This document shows positions 28,946 through 37,635 of a stretch of DNA of 64,000 nucleotides, one piece after another (within the stretch, counting starts at the first letter, position 1; the number at the start of each line of letters is the position of its first letter). The notes beneath the pieces are model-generated. The model was not told the DNA's origin. It was given only the letters and a program-made list of their open reading frames with translations, and did not search any database. The translations under genes were made by a program, and so were the position numbers. Source of the DNA: Streptomyces sp. DG1A-41 (GTDB lineage Bacteria > Actinomycetota > Actinomycetes > Streptomycetales > Streptomycetaceae); NCBI RefSeq assembly GCF_037055355.1, contig NZ_CP146350.1, positions 1,573,001 through 1,637,000 of the forward strand, read 5' to 3'.

Positions 28946-29674
28946 TCAGCGTTCGTACAAGGGCTCGCCCGGTGGCGTCGCCCCGGCCGGCAGCAGTGCC
29001 AGGTCGAGGCCGCGCACCAGGCGGGCCCTCAGTGTCTCGTCGGCGGCGAGCCGCCGGGCGACCGCCCGGGCGGCTTCGGCCGGGGCGGCGGACGGGTCCA
29101 GGACCAGGGTGAGGGTGCCGTCGGCCTGGCCCGGGCCGAGGTGGGCGCGCAGAACGGCCGGCTCGGCGGCCACGGCATCGCGTACGGCCTCGACGACGGC
29201 CGGGTCGGCGAGCGGGTCGGTGGTCGTACGGCCCTCCGCGAGGGCGAGCAGGGCGTGGCCGGTCAGTTCGAAGGGCACGGGCCCGGCCAGGTCGAGCACG
29301 ACCGTGTCCGCCTTCTCGTGCGCGGCGGCCTGGAGGGCCTGGTGCAGGGGGACGGCGACGGGGCGGGCCGCCGGGTCCCAGCGGGCGAGGGAGTCGGTGG
29401 AGGTGAAGGCGGGCAGGGCGGTGCGGTTGCCCGCCTTCAGGGTCGGTACGGCCATGTCGCTGGTCTTCTCGCGGCGCAGTCCCCGCTCGTCCTCCTCGAC
29501 CTCGCCGAGCACGGCCACGACGGGGACGAGCAGCCGGGCGCCCTTGAGGGCGTCGAGGACCGGTCCCACGGCACCGCGGTCCTCGGACCAGGCGGCGAGT
29601 GCCGCGCTCAGCCGGGGGTCGGCGGAGCCGTCGTCGTCGGAGAAGCCGGAGTCGGGGATGTTCTTGTTCGCCAC
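28946..29674 (-). CDS. SseB family protein
   Basis: 242 residues. The SseB N-terminal domain covers about 20-140: ALAAWSEDRGAVGPVLDALK, ARLLVPVVAV, then MAVPTLKAGNRTALPAFTST and PLHQALQAAAHEKADTVVLD. The second half (about 145-240), with VLRAHLGPGQADGTLTLVLD, is the SseB C-terminal domain. The family was named for an E. coli serine-sensitivity factor; actinobacterial members have unknown roles. ATG 29674, one clear start. It lies 60 bases downstream of the mycosin gene. Confidence 0.85.
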   Translation of the reverse strand: MANKNIPDSGFSDDDGSADPRLSAALAAWSEDRGAVGPVLDALKGARLLVPVVAVLGEVEEDERGLRREKTSDMAVPTLKAGNRTALPAFTSTDSLARWDPAARPVAVPLHQALQAAAHEKADTVVLDLAGPVPFELTGHALLALAEGRTTTDPLADPAVVEAVRDAVAAEPAVLRAHLGPGQADGTLTLVLDPSAAPAEAARAVARRLAADETLRARLVRGLDLALLPAGATPPGEPLYER

Positions 29675-29734
29675 GGTCGTCGACCCTATCGGCCGGGTGC
29701 AGCCGCGTCGGCGGGCGGCCCTGGTGGCCGGCTG

Positions 29735-30937
29735 CTAGAAGTCGTCGCGGCTCGTGCGGCGGCCCCGCCACAGGACCACGGCCGCGACCAGCAGGACGCC
29801 GCCGGCGCCGCCCGCGAGGGGGGCGGCCCAGTCGGCGGTGTCGTCGCCGGAGCCGGTGGTGTCCGGACCGCTGCCGAAGTACTTCGCGCCGTACGCCGCC
29901 GAGCGCAGGCCCTGCGGCTTCAGCCGGTCGGCGGCCTTGATGGCGGCGGCCGGGTCGACGAAGCCGAAGCCGCGGGAGTCGTCGCGGCGCCCGACGGGGG
30001 CGTTGCGGGCGGTGTCCTCCAGGAGCGACTTGATCTGAGCCGGGGTCAAGTCGGGGTGGGCCGCCTTGACCAGGGCGGCGGCGCCGGAGACGAAGGCGGC
30101 GGCGGCGCTGGTGCCCCAGCCCTCGTAGTACTTGTGGTCGGGGTCGGCGATGACGACGTCGACGCCGGGGGCGCTGACGGTGGCGTACCAGCGGCGGGTG
30201 GAGAAGGGGGCGCGGGTGCCGGAGCGGTCGACGGCGGTGGCGGCGATGACGCCCGGATAGGCGGCCGGGTAGGAGATGCGGTCGCCCTTCTCGCCGCCGT
30301 TGCCGGCGGAGGCGACGACGACCACGCCCTTCTTCAGGGCGTACTGGATGGCCTGGTCCTCGGCGGGTTCGGGGTGCGCGGAGGCGGAATCGTCGCCGAG
30401 GGAGAGGTTGATGACGTCCGCGCCGTGGTCGGCGGCCCAGCGGATGCCCTCGGCGAGGGCGTTGCCGCGGGTGCTGCGGGCCTTGGCCCGGGAGGGATCG
30501 CCGTCCTCCAGGATCACGCGCACGGGGAGGATCTTCGCCTCGGGGGCGATGCCGAGGACGCCGTCGGCGTTGCCCGGGCCGTGTCCGTGCCCGGCGATGA
30601 TGCCGGCCATGGCGGTGCCGTGGCGGGCCCAGGCGCGGTCGCCGGGTTCGGCTCCGAAGCGGATCAGGTCCTTGCCGGGGAGGACGTTGCCGACCAGGTC
30701 GGGGTGGTCGGCCTCGACGCCGGTGTCCAGGACGGCGACGGTGATGCCTTCGCCCTTCGTGGTCTGCCAGGCCTCCTGGGTGCGCATCGCCTCCAGGGCC
30801 CATTGCTGGGCGCGGATGCCGTCGGCGTGGGCGGTGGTGGAGGGCAGGAGGACGAGGCCGGCGGCGAGCAGGACGCTCAGCGCCGCGGACCGGCCGGCCC
30901 TGGCTGCTGTGCCGGCCGGGTTCCTGGTGGCTTTCAC
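29735..30937 (-). CDS. Mycosin-type S8 serine protease (type VII secretion associated)
   Basis: 400 residues. Signal peptide 1-38 (LSVLLAAGLVLLPSTTAHA), subtilase domain with the Asp in VAVLDTGVEADHPDL, His in ARHGTAMAGIIAGHGHG and Ser in WGTSAAAAFVSGAAAL, and a C-terminal membrane helix (PLAGGAGGVLLVAAVVLW) with a short basic tail. This is the MycP layout: membrane-anchored subtilisin outside the cell. No EccB/C/D/E or EsxAB genes are in the window, so it is an orphan or serves another system. ATG 30937 overlaps the end of the repeat membrane protein by four bases, so both are made together. Confidence 0.9.
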   Translation of the reverse strand: MKATRNPAGTAARAGRSAALSVLLAAGLVLLPSTTAHADGIRAQQWALEAMRTQEAWQTTKGEGITVAVLDTGVEADHPDLVGNVLPGKDLIRFGAEPGDRAWARHGTAMAGIIAGHGHGPGNADGVLGIAPEAKILPVRVILEDGDPSRAKARSTRGNALAEGIRWAADHGADVINLSLGDDSASAHPEPAEDQAIQYALKKGVVVVASAGNGGEKGDRISYPAAYPGVIAATAVDRSGTRAPFSTRRWYATVSAPGVDVVIADPDHKYYEGWGTSAAAAFVSGAAALVKAAHPDLTPAQIKSLLEDTARNAPVGRRDDSRGFGFVDPAAAIKAADRLKPQGLRSAAYGAKYFGSGPDTTGSGDDTADWAAPLAGGAGGVLLVAAVVLWRGRRTSRDDF

Positions 30938-33027
30938 GACGGCTGCTCCGTGGCCGAGCGGACGTTCTTGCGCAGGCCGCGTTCGACGCGGTCGGCGAGG
31001 CCCTGCGCCTCGTTGCCGAGGCCGGCCTGGGCGGGGGCGGTGGTGGCGCCGGGCCCCATGGCGTCCCCGGCGGGCTGCGGGTCGTCGACGGTCCGGCCGT
31101 CGGCCCAGCCGGAGACGGCGTAGACCACGACCGGGGCCTCGGTCAGCACGGAGACGGTCCAGGCGGCGCGCTGCTGCGCGCCGAAGTGGGCGGCGGGCGT
31201 GTCCTTCGCGGCGTACGGCAGGGGCATCAGGTCGCTGCGGCGGTCCAGGCGCTCCTTGCGGAAACGGTTCGCGAGGGAGGTCATGCCCGGGGCGTCGGCC
31301 TTGGTGAAGAGCAGGCCGACGGTGGTCACGTAGCTCTCGGTCGCGTCGGTGTAGGTGGCCCGCAGGAGCCGCTCGCAGCCGACGGGGGCGAGGGCCTTGC
31401 GCAGCAGGGGGTCGAAGGCGTCCTTGCAGCCGCTGTCCGGGGCGACCGCGATACGGGTCCAGGTGCGGTCGGCGCCGCCGGGACCGGCGCCCTGGCCCTC
31501 CACTGTGGGCGGGAACAGCTGGTCGACGGGCACGCTGTGCCAGAGGCTTCCGGCCGCGCTGAAGGTACTGCGCGAGCCCTCCTCCCCGGAGTCCCCCACG
31601 AGCCAGCTCCCGGTGACCGCGCCCGAGATGAGCCCCAGTCCGAGCACGAGACAGACGGCGGCAGCGGCGGCCTGGGACGCCCCGCGCCCCCCGAGCGGCC
31701 GGGGCCGCGCGTCACCGTCGTATCCCTCGGGCTCCCCGAGAGACACGACGGGGCGTGTGCCGGCGGGAGCGGGCGCGGGGGGCAGGGGGGCGCTCCAGGA
31801 GAGGGACGGGTCGGGAGAGACGTCGGCGGGCCGGTGGGCGGGTGCCGAGGGCATGCGCGGACCACGCCCGGTGGTGGCACCGGTGCCGATGCCGGCCTGC
31901 GGCTCGCGCGTGGGACGTGGCGGAACACCGGGCCGCGCGGAACCGGGGCGACCGAAGGATTCAGCAGGCCCGGAGGACGGGCGCTCGGCTCGCTCGGCGG
32001 ATGACGGGTCCGCGGGGACCGGTCGCAGGCGGGCGGTCGTCTCCGAGGAGTTCTCGGCGGGGGCGCCGGTACGGCGTGACGTGGGGGCGTACCCCGGCCG
32101 GCCGGACGGGCCCGGCGTGGTGGGGAGGTGGCGCGGTCGCGGAGGGGCGTCGGGTGGGGTGGACGGCCTGTCCGGCTCGGGCCGCGTCACACGGCCGACA
32201 CCGGGCCGCGCATCCGGGAAGCGGTCGGAGGCACGGGGCGGGGGCGGGGCGGCGGCGTCGGTACGCCGGGGAGCGACGGGCTCGGCAGACCGGGGCGCGG
32301 CCGCCTCGGGAGGCCGGGGGGCGGCGGGCTCGGCAGGACGGCGTGCGGCGGCGTCGGCACGCCGAGGAGCGACGGGCTCGGCAGACCGGGGCGCGGCCGC
32401 CTCGGGAGGCCGGGGGGCGGCGGGCTCGGCAGGACGGCGTGCGGCGGCGTCGGCACGCCGAGGAGCGACGGGCTCGGCAGACCGGGGCGCGGCCGCCTCG
32501 GGAGGCCGGGGGGCGGCGGGCTCGGCAGGACGGCGTGCGGCGGCGTCGGCACGCCGAGGAGCGACGGGCTCGGCAGACCGGGGCGCGGCCGCCTCGGGAG
32601 GCCGGGGGGCGGCGGGCTCGGCAGGACGGCGTGCGGCGGCGTCGGCACGCCGGGGAGCGACGGGCTCGGCAGGACGGGGCGCGGCCGCCTCGGGAGGCCG
32701 GGGGGCGGCGGGCTCGGCAGGACGGCGTGCGGCGGCGTCGGCACGCCGAGGAGAGGTGTTGCCGAAGCTGGGGAAGCGGGGGCGGCGGTTCGAGCCGTCG
32801 GTTTCGCCGGAGGCCGTGCCTCCACCCCGAGCGGCCGTTTCCTGGCCGGCGGCAGCTGACCCGTGGACGCCGGAGCGCCCCCGGTCGTCCATAACCGACG
32901 GGGTGTCACCCCCGGCCGGGTCGGACGGTGCCGTCTGGGCGTCCTCGGGCGGGGTCGGGGGCTGCGAGGGGCGCGGTGGCGTCGTGGGGCGTGGGGTGAA
33001 AGAGGCACGCCGTGCTTCCGTGCTCAT
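30934..33027 (-). CDS. Proline/alanine-rich membrane protein with 32-residue tandem repeats, coupled to mycosin
   Basis: 697 residues. The cytoplasmic half is disordered and contains five copies of a 32-residue unit, RRADAAARRPAEPAAPRPPE then AAAPRSAEPVAP (residues 94-253). More Pro-rich sequence leads to a single membrane helix at about 450-472 (AAAAAVCLVLGLGLISGAVTG) and an outside domain of about 220 residues (WTRIAVAPDSGCKDAFDPLL, ERLLRATYTDATESYVTTVG) with two cysteines. The topology is like that of proteins accompanying MycP in Streptomyces. I know no function for the outer domain. ATG 33027; a longer GTG reading upstream adds sequence unlike protein. Coupled to the protease gene by ATGA. 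Confidence 0.8.
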   Translation of the reverse strand: MSTEARRASFTPRPTTPPRPSQPPTPPEDAQTAPSDPAGGDTPSVMDDRGRSGVHGSAAAGQETAARGGGTASGETDGSNRRPRFPSFGNTSPRRADAAARRPAEPAAPRPPEAAAPRPAEPVAPRRADAAARRPAEPAAPRPPEAAAPRSAEPVAPRRADAAARRPAEPAAPRPPEAAAPRSAEPVAPRRADAAARRPAEPAAPRPPEAAAPRSAEPVAPRRADAAARRPAEPAAPRPPEAAAPRSAEPVAPRRTDAAAPPPPRASDRFPDARPGVGRVTRPEPDRPSTPPDAPPRPRHLPTTPGPSGRPGYAPTSRRTGAPAENSSETTARLRPVPADPSSAERAERPSSGPAESFGRPGSARPGVPPRPTREPQAGIGTGATTGRGPRMPSAPAHRPADVSPDPSLSWSAPLPPAPAPAGTRPVVSLGEPEGYDGDARPRPLGGRGASQAAAAAVCLVLGLGLISGAVTGSWLVGDSGEEGSRSTFSAAGSLWHSVPVDQLFPPTVEGQGAGPGGADRTWTRIAVAPDSGCKDAFDPLLRKALAPVGCERLLRATYTDATESYVTTVGLLFTKADAPGMTSLANRFRKERLDRRSDLMPLPYAAKDTPAAHFGAQQRAAWTVSVLTEAPVVVYAVSGWADGRTVDDPQPAGDAMGPGATTAPAQAGLGNEAQGLADRVERGLRKNVRSATEQPS
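32269..32748 (-). repeat. Five 96-bp in-frame tandem repeats
   Basis: Five near-identical 96-bp units with the same landmark (CGGCAGACCGGGGCGCGG or one variant) at 32283, 32379, 32475, 32571 and 32667. Each encodes 32 residues of the proline/alanine-rich domain. Units two to four are almost identical; the unit read first in the gene (highest coordinates) differs at one position (P for S). Copy number should vary between strains by recombination. Confidence 0.95.
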
Positions 33028-33297
33028 GCACCCCCCGTTTCCTCGTACCCGGGCCGCTGCGTACCGCGCGGGCCGGCGTCGTCCTGCCCGAGGCCCGGCA
33101 CTGAGTCGTCCCGGGCACACATACCCGTACGGATGGAGCGTCATCCCAGCGCGGAAGACCGGCCGGCGTCGCTCCGCCGTACGTGCGCGTCACTCTACGG
33201 CTTGTTCCTGCGCGAACGGGAACCAGTCCACGAGCCCGGGGCATCTGCCCGGAACGTCCCCCTACCCTGCGGTAATCCTGTCTGGCAGGCTGCGTTC

Positions 33298-34500
33298 ATG
33301 ACTGCGCGCGCCTCCGACCGGGCCCGTTACGACCGGGCCACCGCCCATCTCGACGCCCCTCTCGCGATCGTGGACCTGGACGCCTTCGACGCCAACGCCG
33401 CCGACCTGGTCCGTCGCGCCGGGGGAAAGCCCGTCCGGGTCGCCAGTAAGTCCGTGCGGTGCCGGGCGCTGCTGGAACGGGCCCTGGCCCGGGACGGTTT
33501 CGCCGGGATCATGTCGTTCACCCTCGCCGAGTCGCTGTGGCTGGCCCGCTCGGGGTTCGACGACGTGCTGCTCGCCTACCCCTCCGCCGACCGGGCCGCG
33601 TACGCCGAACTGGCCGGTGATCCCAAGCTCGCCGCCGCCGTGACCGTGATGGTCGACGACATCGCCCAGCTCGATCTCATCGACGCCTCGCGGGGCGGCG
33701 GGCGTGAAGTCGTGCGGGTCTGCCTGGAGTTGGACACCTCCCTGAAGCTGCTCGGCGGGCGCGTGCGGGTCGGGGCCCGGCGTTCGCCACTGCACTCCCC
33801 CGCCCAGGTCGCCGACATGGCCCGGGCCGTGGCCCGCCGGCCGGGCTTCGAGGTCGTGGGGATCATGGCGTACGAGGGGCATGTCGCCGGTGTCGGGGAC
33901 GCGGTGGCGGGGCGGCCGCTGCGGTCCCGTGCCGTCCGGCTGATGCAGGCCGCCGCCAAGCGTGAACTCGCCGAGCGGCGCGCGGAAGTGGTGCGCGCGG
34001 TGCGGGCCGTCGTGCCGGGGCTGGAGTTCGTCAACGGCGGCGGCACCGGCTCGGTGCAGCACACGGCGGCCGAGGACGCGGTGACCGAGATCGGTGCCGG
34101 GTCGGGGCTGTACGCGCCGCGGCTGTTCGACAACTACACGTCGTTCAGCGGCCGTCCGGCGGCCCTTTTCGCCCAGCCCGTCGTTCGGCGGCCGGGCGTC
34201 GGGGTGGTGACGGTCCTCGGTGGCGGGTATCCCGCCTCCGGCGCGGCCGGGCTCGACCGGCTGCCCGTGCCGTATCTGCCTCAGGGGCTGCGCTACGACC
34301 CTCAGGAGGGGGCCGGTGAGGTGCAGACGCCGCTGCTCGGCTCGCCCGCCGACGACCTGCTGATCGGTGACAAGGTGTGGTTCCGGCACGCGAAGGCCGG
34401 TGAGCTGTGCGAGCGGTTCGACGTTCTGCATCTGATCGAGGGGGACGCGGTGACGGCGACCGTGCCGACGTACCGCGGCGAGGGCCACACGTTCCTGTAA
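33298..34500 (+). CDS. D-threonine aldolase / D-amino acid deaminase-like PLP enzyme
   Basis: 400 residues, fold-type III (alanine-racemase-like barrel). The PLP lysine is in PVRVASKSVRCRALLERAL at about 54, and the phosphate region is NGGGTGSVQHT. The C-terminal beta domain has DKVWFRHAKAGELCERFDV, with the H-x-C-type metal-binding residues expected for D-threonine aldolases (His and Cys in FRHAKAGELCE). Possible reactions are cleavage of D-threonine/beta-hydroxy D-amino acids or a D-amino acid dehydratase. ATG 33298 is the start; the longer frame upstream is non-coding in composition. The 270-base gap to the divergent membrane gene holds their promoters. Confidence 0.85.
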   Translation: MTARASDRARYDRATAHLDAPLAIVDLDAFDANAADLVRRAGGKPVRVASKSVRCRALLERALARDGFAGIMSFTLAESLWLARSGFDDVLLAYPSADRAAYAELAGDPKLAAAVTVMVDDIAQLDLIDASRGGGREVVRVCLELDTSLKLLGGRVRVGARRSPLHSPAQVADMARAVARRPGFEVVGIMAYEGHVAGVGDAVAGRPLRSRAVRLMQAAAKRELAERRAEVVRAVRAVVPGLEFVNGGGTGSVQHTAAEDAVTEIGAGSGLYAPRLFDNYTSFSGRPAALFAQPVVRRPGVGVVTVLGGGYPASGAAGLDRLPVPYLPQGLRYDPQEGAGEVQTPLLGSPADDLLIGDKVWFRHAKAGELCERFDVLHLIEGDAVTATVPTYRGEGHTFL

Positions 34501-34504
34501 CCCG

Positions 34505-35431
34505 TCAGCCGCCGGGGAATCGGTCCGCGGGGCCGATGCTGCTGCCCACGCCGCCGCCCGTGTCCGCGTCACCGAACGGCCGGATGCCCTTGGTGATGCG
34601 GTCCATGTCGGCGAGCGGCGGTCCTTTCTCGCCCGAGTCGAAGACGTAGCGGACGAGGACGGGCGACTCGGTGCCGACGCTGGACGGGAAGACGAGCGAC
34701 TGGACGTAGCCGCCGGGCCCCTTGGCGGTCCGCACGCGCCAGCGCACGAGGTACCCGGCGCGGCCCGCCACCGCGACCGGCCCGGACTTCACTTGCTGGT
34801 GCGACTCGATGCCCCCGTAGAGCTCGCGGCCGAGTTCGTCGCGGTCGTAGGCCTCGTCGGCCGCGTCCTTGATGTCCGCCTTGGCGAGGACCTCGGGGGA
34901 CTGCTCGTCGCTTTCGGTCACCGTGCGGGAGAAGACGAGGCCGTGGCGGCAGAGGCCGACGCCGGCGGGGCAGTCGTAGGTGCCGTCGGTCGTCATGACG
35001 ACGTCGTCCTGGGCCACGTGTTGCGGCCGGACCCAGCCGTCGAGCAGCGGGAAGGTGACGCCGTTGAGCTGGTCCTCGACGACGGCCGGGTCGTCGGAGG
35101 ACGGCTCGGACGTGGACGCCTCGGGAGTCGGCTCCGTCGGCCCGATCGGGGCCGGGAGTTCGGACGTCGGGGCCGTACTCGTCTGCGTGCCGCCGCCGTC
35201 GTCGACCAGCACGACGGCTCCGGTGACGATCGCCGCGACGAGCACGGCTCCTGCGGCGATGAGGGCGACGGCCCTCGCGCGCCCGGTGCCGCCGCCCGGG
35301 GGCGGGGGCACCGGGCCCGTGGGTGCCCCGGGCGCACGGCGGTGCTCGGTCCAGGCCGTGCCGTCCCACCAGCGTTGCAGATGCGGGCCGTGCGGGTCGG
35401 GATACCAGCCGGGCGGTGGCGTCATGCTCAT
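34505..35431 (-). CDS. DUF2510 membrane protein with extracytoplasmic domain
   Basis: 308 residues. The N-terminal DUF2510 motif (PPGWYPDP then RWWDGTAWTEH, residues 5-30) is a cytoplasmic Trp-rich module. A single membrane helix spans about 52-77 (AVALIAAGAVLVAAIVTGAVVL), followed by a Ser/Thr/Pro linker and a globular outer domain of about 190 residues (LNGVTFPLLDGWVRP, DCPAGVGLCRHGL with a Cys pair, GRAGYLVRWRV). No enzymatic motif. The start MSMTPPPGWYPDP has an ATG at 35431 and a second one at 35425. It converges on the aldolase gene, four bases apart. Confidence 0.8.
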   Translation of the reverse strand: MSMTPPPGWYPDPHGPHLQRWWDGTAWTEHRRAPGAPTGPVPPPPGGGTGRARAVALIAAGAVLVAAIVTGAVVLVDDGGGTQTSTAPTSELPAPIGPTEPTPEASTSEPSSDDPAVVEDQLNGVTFPLLDGWVRPQHVAQDDVVMTTDGTYDCPAGVGLCRHGLVFSRTVTESDEQSPEVLAKADIKDAADEAYDRDELGRELYGGIESHQQVKSGPVAVAGRAGYLVRWRVRTAKGPGGYVQSLVFPSSVGTESPVLVRYVFDSGEKGPPLADMDRITKGIRPFGDADTGGGVGSSIGPADRFPGG

Positions 35432-35472
35432 CCCGGCACTGTAGAGCGAGATCCCGCCCGCCAGGACACGCC

Positions 35473-36258
35473 TTACAGGGGTGTGACGTAGGCCCCCGTG
35501 ATCCCGCCGTCGACCAGGAAGTCGGTGGCGTTCACGAAGGAGGAGTCGTCACTGGCGAGGAAGGCCACGGCTGCGGCGATCTCCTCGGCCTCGGCGAACC
35601 GGCCCAGCGGGATGTGCACCAGGCGGCGCGCGGCGCGCTCCGGGTCCTTGGCGAACAGCTCTTGGAGGAGCGGGGTGTTGACCGGGCCGGGGCACAGGGC
35701 GTTGACCCGGATGCCCTCCCGGGCGAACTGCACGCCCAGTTCGCGGGACATGGCGAGGACGCCGCCCTTGGAGGCCGTGTACGAGATCTGGCTGGTGGCG
35801 GCGCCCATCCTCGCCACGAAGGACGCCGTGTTGATGATCGAGCCCTTGCCCTGGCGCCGCATGTACGGGATGGCGGCCTTGCAGCAGAGGTAGACGGAGG
35901 TGAGGTTGACCTCCTGGACGCGCTTCCAGGCCTCCAGGCCGGTCTCCAGGATGGAGTCGTCGTCGGGCGGGGAGATGCCGGCGTTGTTGAAGGCGATGTC
36001 GACGCTGCCGTAGGTGTCGTGGGCCGTCTTGAAGAGGGCCTCGACCTGCTCGGGGTCGGTGACGTCCACCCTCACGAAGATGCCGCCGGTCTCCTCGGCG
36101 GCCGCCTTGCCGCGGACCTCGTCGACGTCGCCGCAGACGAGGTGCGCGCCCTCGGAGGCGAGGCGGCGGGCGGCGGCGAGGCCGATGCCGCTGCCGGCTC
36201 CGGTGACGACGGCGGTACGGCCGACCAGTCGGCGGCAGATGGTGTCCTGAGCAGTCAC
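35473..36258 (-). CDS. Short-chain dehydrogenase/reductase of the gamma-glutamylation cluster
   Basis: 261 residues, classical SDR. Cofactor motif TGAGSGIGLAAA (19-30), NNAG (about 90-93), catalytic Ser in TASFVARMG, Tyr-x3-Lys in YTASKGG and the PG motif LCPGPVNTPL. The Asp after the second strand (GDVDE) suggests NAD+ preference. In this operon (coupled by a 4-base overlap to the aldehyde dehydrogenase) it could oxidise an alcohol intermediate such as that from gamma-glutamyl-ethanolamide, though a role unrelated to the ligase is possible. ATG 36258. Confidence 0.9.
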   Translation of the reverse strand: MTAQDTICRRLVGRTAVVTGAGSGIGLAAARRLASEGAHLVCGDVDEVRGKAAAEETGGIFVRVDVTDPEQVEALFKTAHDTYGSVDIAFNNAGISPPDDDSILETGLEAWKRVQEVNLTSVYLCCKAAIPYMRRQGKGSIINTASFVARMGAATSQISYTASKGGVLAMSRELGVQFAREGIRVNALCPGPVNTPLLQELFAKDPERAARRLVHIPLGRFAEAEEIAAAVAFLASDDSSFVNATDFLVDGGITGAYVTPL

Positions 36259-37610
36259 TGTGCGGGGCCCTCCGTGCTGATGAAGACGTTCTTGGTTTCG
36301 GTGAAGGCGGCCAGAGCGTCGGGGCCGAGCTCGCGGCCGACGCCCGACTGCTTGTAGCCGCCGAAGGGGGTCCAGTAGCGGACGCTGGCATGGGAGTTGA
36401 CGGACAGGTTGCCCGCGCGGACCGCTTGGGAGACGCGCAGGGCGCGACCGACGTCCCGGGTCCAGATGGAGCCGGAGAGGCCGTACGGGGTGTCGTTGGC
36501 GAGCCGGATCGCGTCGGCCTCGTCCGTGAAGGGCAGCAGGACGGCGACCGGGCCGAAGATCTCCTCGCAGGCCGCCGCCGAGTCGGGCCGCTCCCCGGTG
36601 AGCACGGTCGGCGGGAACCAGAAGCCGGGCCCCTCGGGCGCGCTGCCGCGCAGGGCCGGGGCGTCCTCTTGTACGAAGCCCCGGACGCGGTCGAGCTGCT
36701 GCCGGGAGATGAGCGGGCCCATCTGCGTCTTCTCGTCGGCCGGGTCGCCCACCACCACGGCGGCCAGCGTCTCGGCGAGCAGCTCGCGGACCTCGTCGTA
36801 CACCGTCTCCTGGACCAGGATGCGGGTGCGGGCACAGCAGTCCTGGCCGGAGTTGTCCAGGAAGGAGAAGGGGTCGACGGCGGCCTTCAGGTCGGAGTCG
36901 GCGAAGACGATGTTCGGGCTCTTGCCACCGAGTTCGAGGGTGACGGGCTTGACCTGCTCGGCGCCGAGCGCCGCGACGCGTTTACCGGTCCGCGTGGAGC
37001 CGGTGAAGACGATCTTGGCGACCCCTGGGTGGCGGACCAGCGCGTCGCCCGTGATGTCGCCGTGTCCGGGCAGGACCTGGAAGAGGTGCTCCGGGAGCCC
37101 TGCCTCCAGGGCGAGTTCGGCGAGGCGCAGCGCGGTGAGCGGGGTGGTCTCGGCGGGCTTGAGGAGGACCGCGTTCCCGGCCGCGAGGGCGGGGGCCGTG
37201 CCCCAGGCGGCGATCGGCATGGGGAAGTTCCAGGGCGCGATCACGCCGACGACGCCGAGCGGTTCGAGGATCGTGACGTCGAGGCCGCCGGGCACCGGGA
37301 TCTGCCGGCCGGTGAGCCGCTCCACTCCCCCGGCCGCGTAGTCCAGCAGGTCTCGGACATTGCCCGCTTCCCAGCGGGCGTTGCCGATGGTGTGGCCGGC
37401 CTCGCGGACCTCCAGGCGGGCGAGTTCCTCCAGGTGCTCGTCGACGGTGGCCGCGAAGCGTCGCAGCAGCCGGGCGCGGTCGCCCGGGGCGAGGGAGGCC
37501 CAGGAGGTCTGCGCCCGGGCGGCGCGGGCGACGGCCGCGTCGACGTCGGCGGGGCCGGCCGCCGCGATGGCGGCGACGACCTCCTCGGTCGCGGGGTTCA
37601 GTACTTCCAT
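36255..37610 (-). CDS. NAD(P)-dependent aldehyde dehydrogenase
   Basis: About 451 residues from ATG 37610 (MEVLNPATEE). Family motifs: Asn in APWNFPMPI (oxyanion hole), GSTRTGKRVA (NAD binding), Glu in LELGGKSPNIVF and the catalytic Cys in NSGQDCCARTRIL. Probable substrates are gamma-glutamyl-aminoaldehydes, as for PuuC. Start: GTG 37613 and a TTG at 37628 are alternatives; I use the ATG directly after GAGCACGTG. It lies 25 bases downstream of the GlnA4-type gene and overlaps the SDR gene by four bases, making one operon. Confidence 0.92.
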   Translation of the reverse strand: MEVLNPATEEVVAAIAAAGPADVDAAVARAARAQTSWASLAPGDRARLLRRFAATVDEHLEELARLEVREAGHTIGNARWEAGNVRDLLDYAAGGVERLTGRQIPVPGGLDVTILEPLGVVGVIAPWNFPMPIAAWGTAPALAAGNAVLLKPAETTPLTALRLAELALEAGLPEHLFQVLPGHGDITGDALVRHPGVAKIVFTGSTRTGKRVAALGAEQVKPVTLELGGKSPNIVFADSDLKAAVDPFSFLDNSGQDCCARTRILVQETVYDEVRELLAETLAAVVVGDPADEKTQMGPLISRQQLDRVRGFVQEDAPALRGSAPEGPGFWFPPTVLTGERPDSAAACEEIFGPVAVLLPFTDEADAIRLANDTPYGLSGSIWTRDVGRALRVSQAVRAGNLSVNSHASVRYWTPFGGYKQSGVGRELGPDALAAFTETKNVFISTEGPAQ

Positions 37611-37635
37611 CACGTGCTCGGAAGACAAGAAAGCC

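Noticed and set aside
32269..32748. CRISPR array
   Set aside because: The 96-bp units are contiguous, in frame and coding with no spacers; they are a tandem coding repeat.
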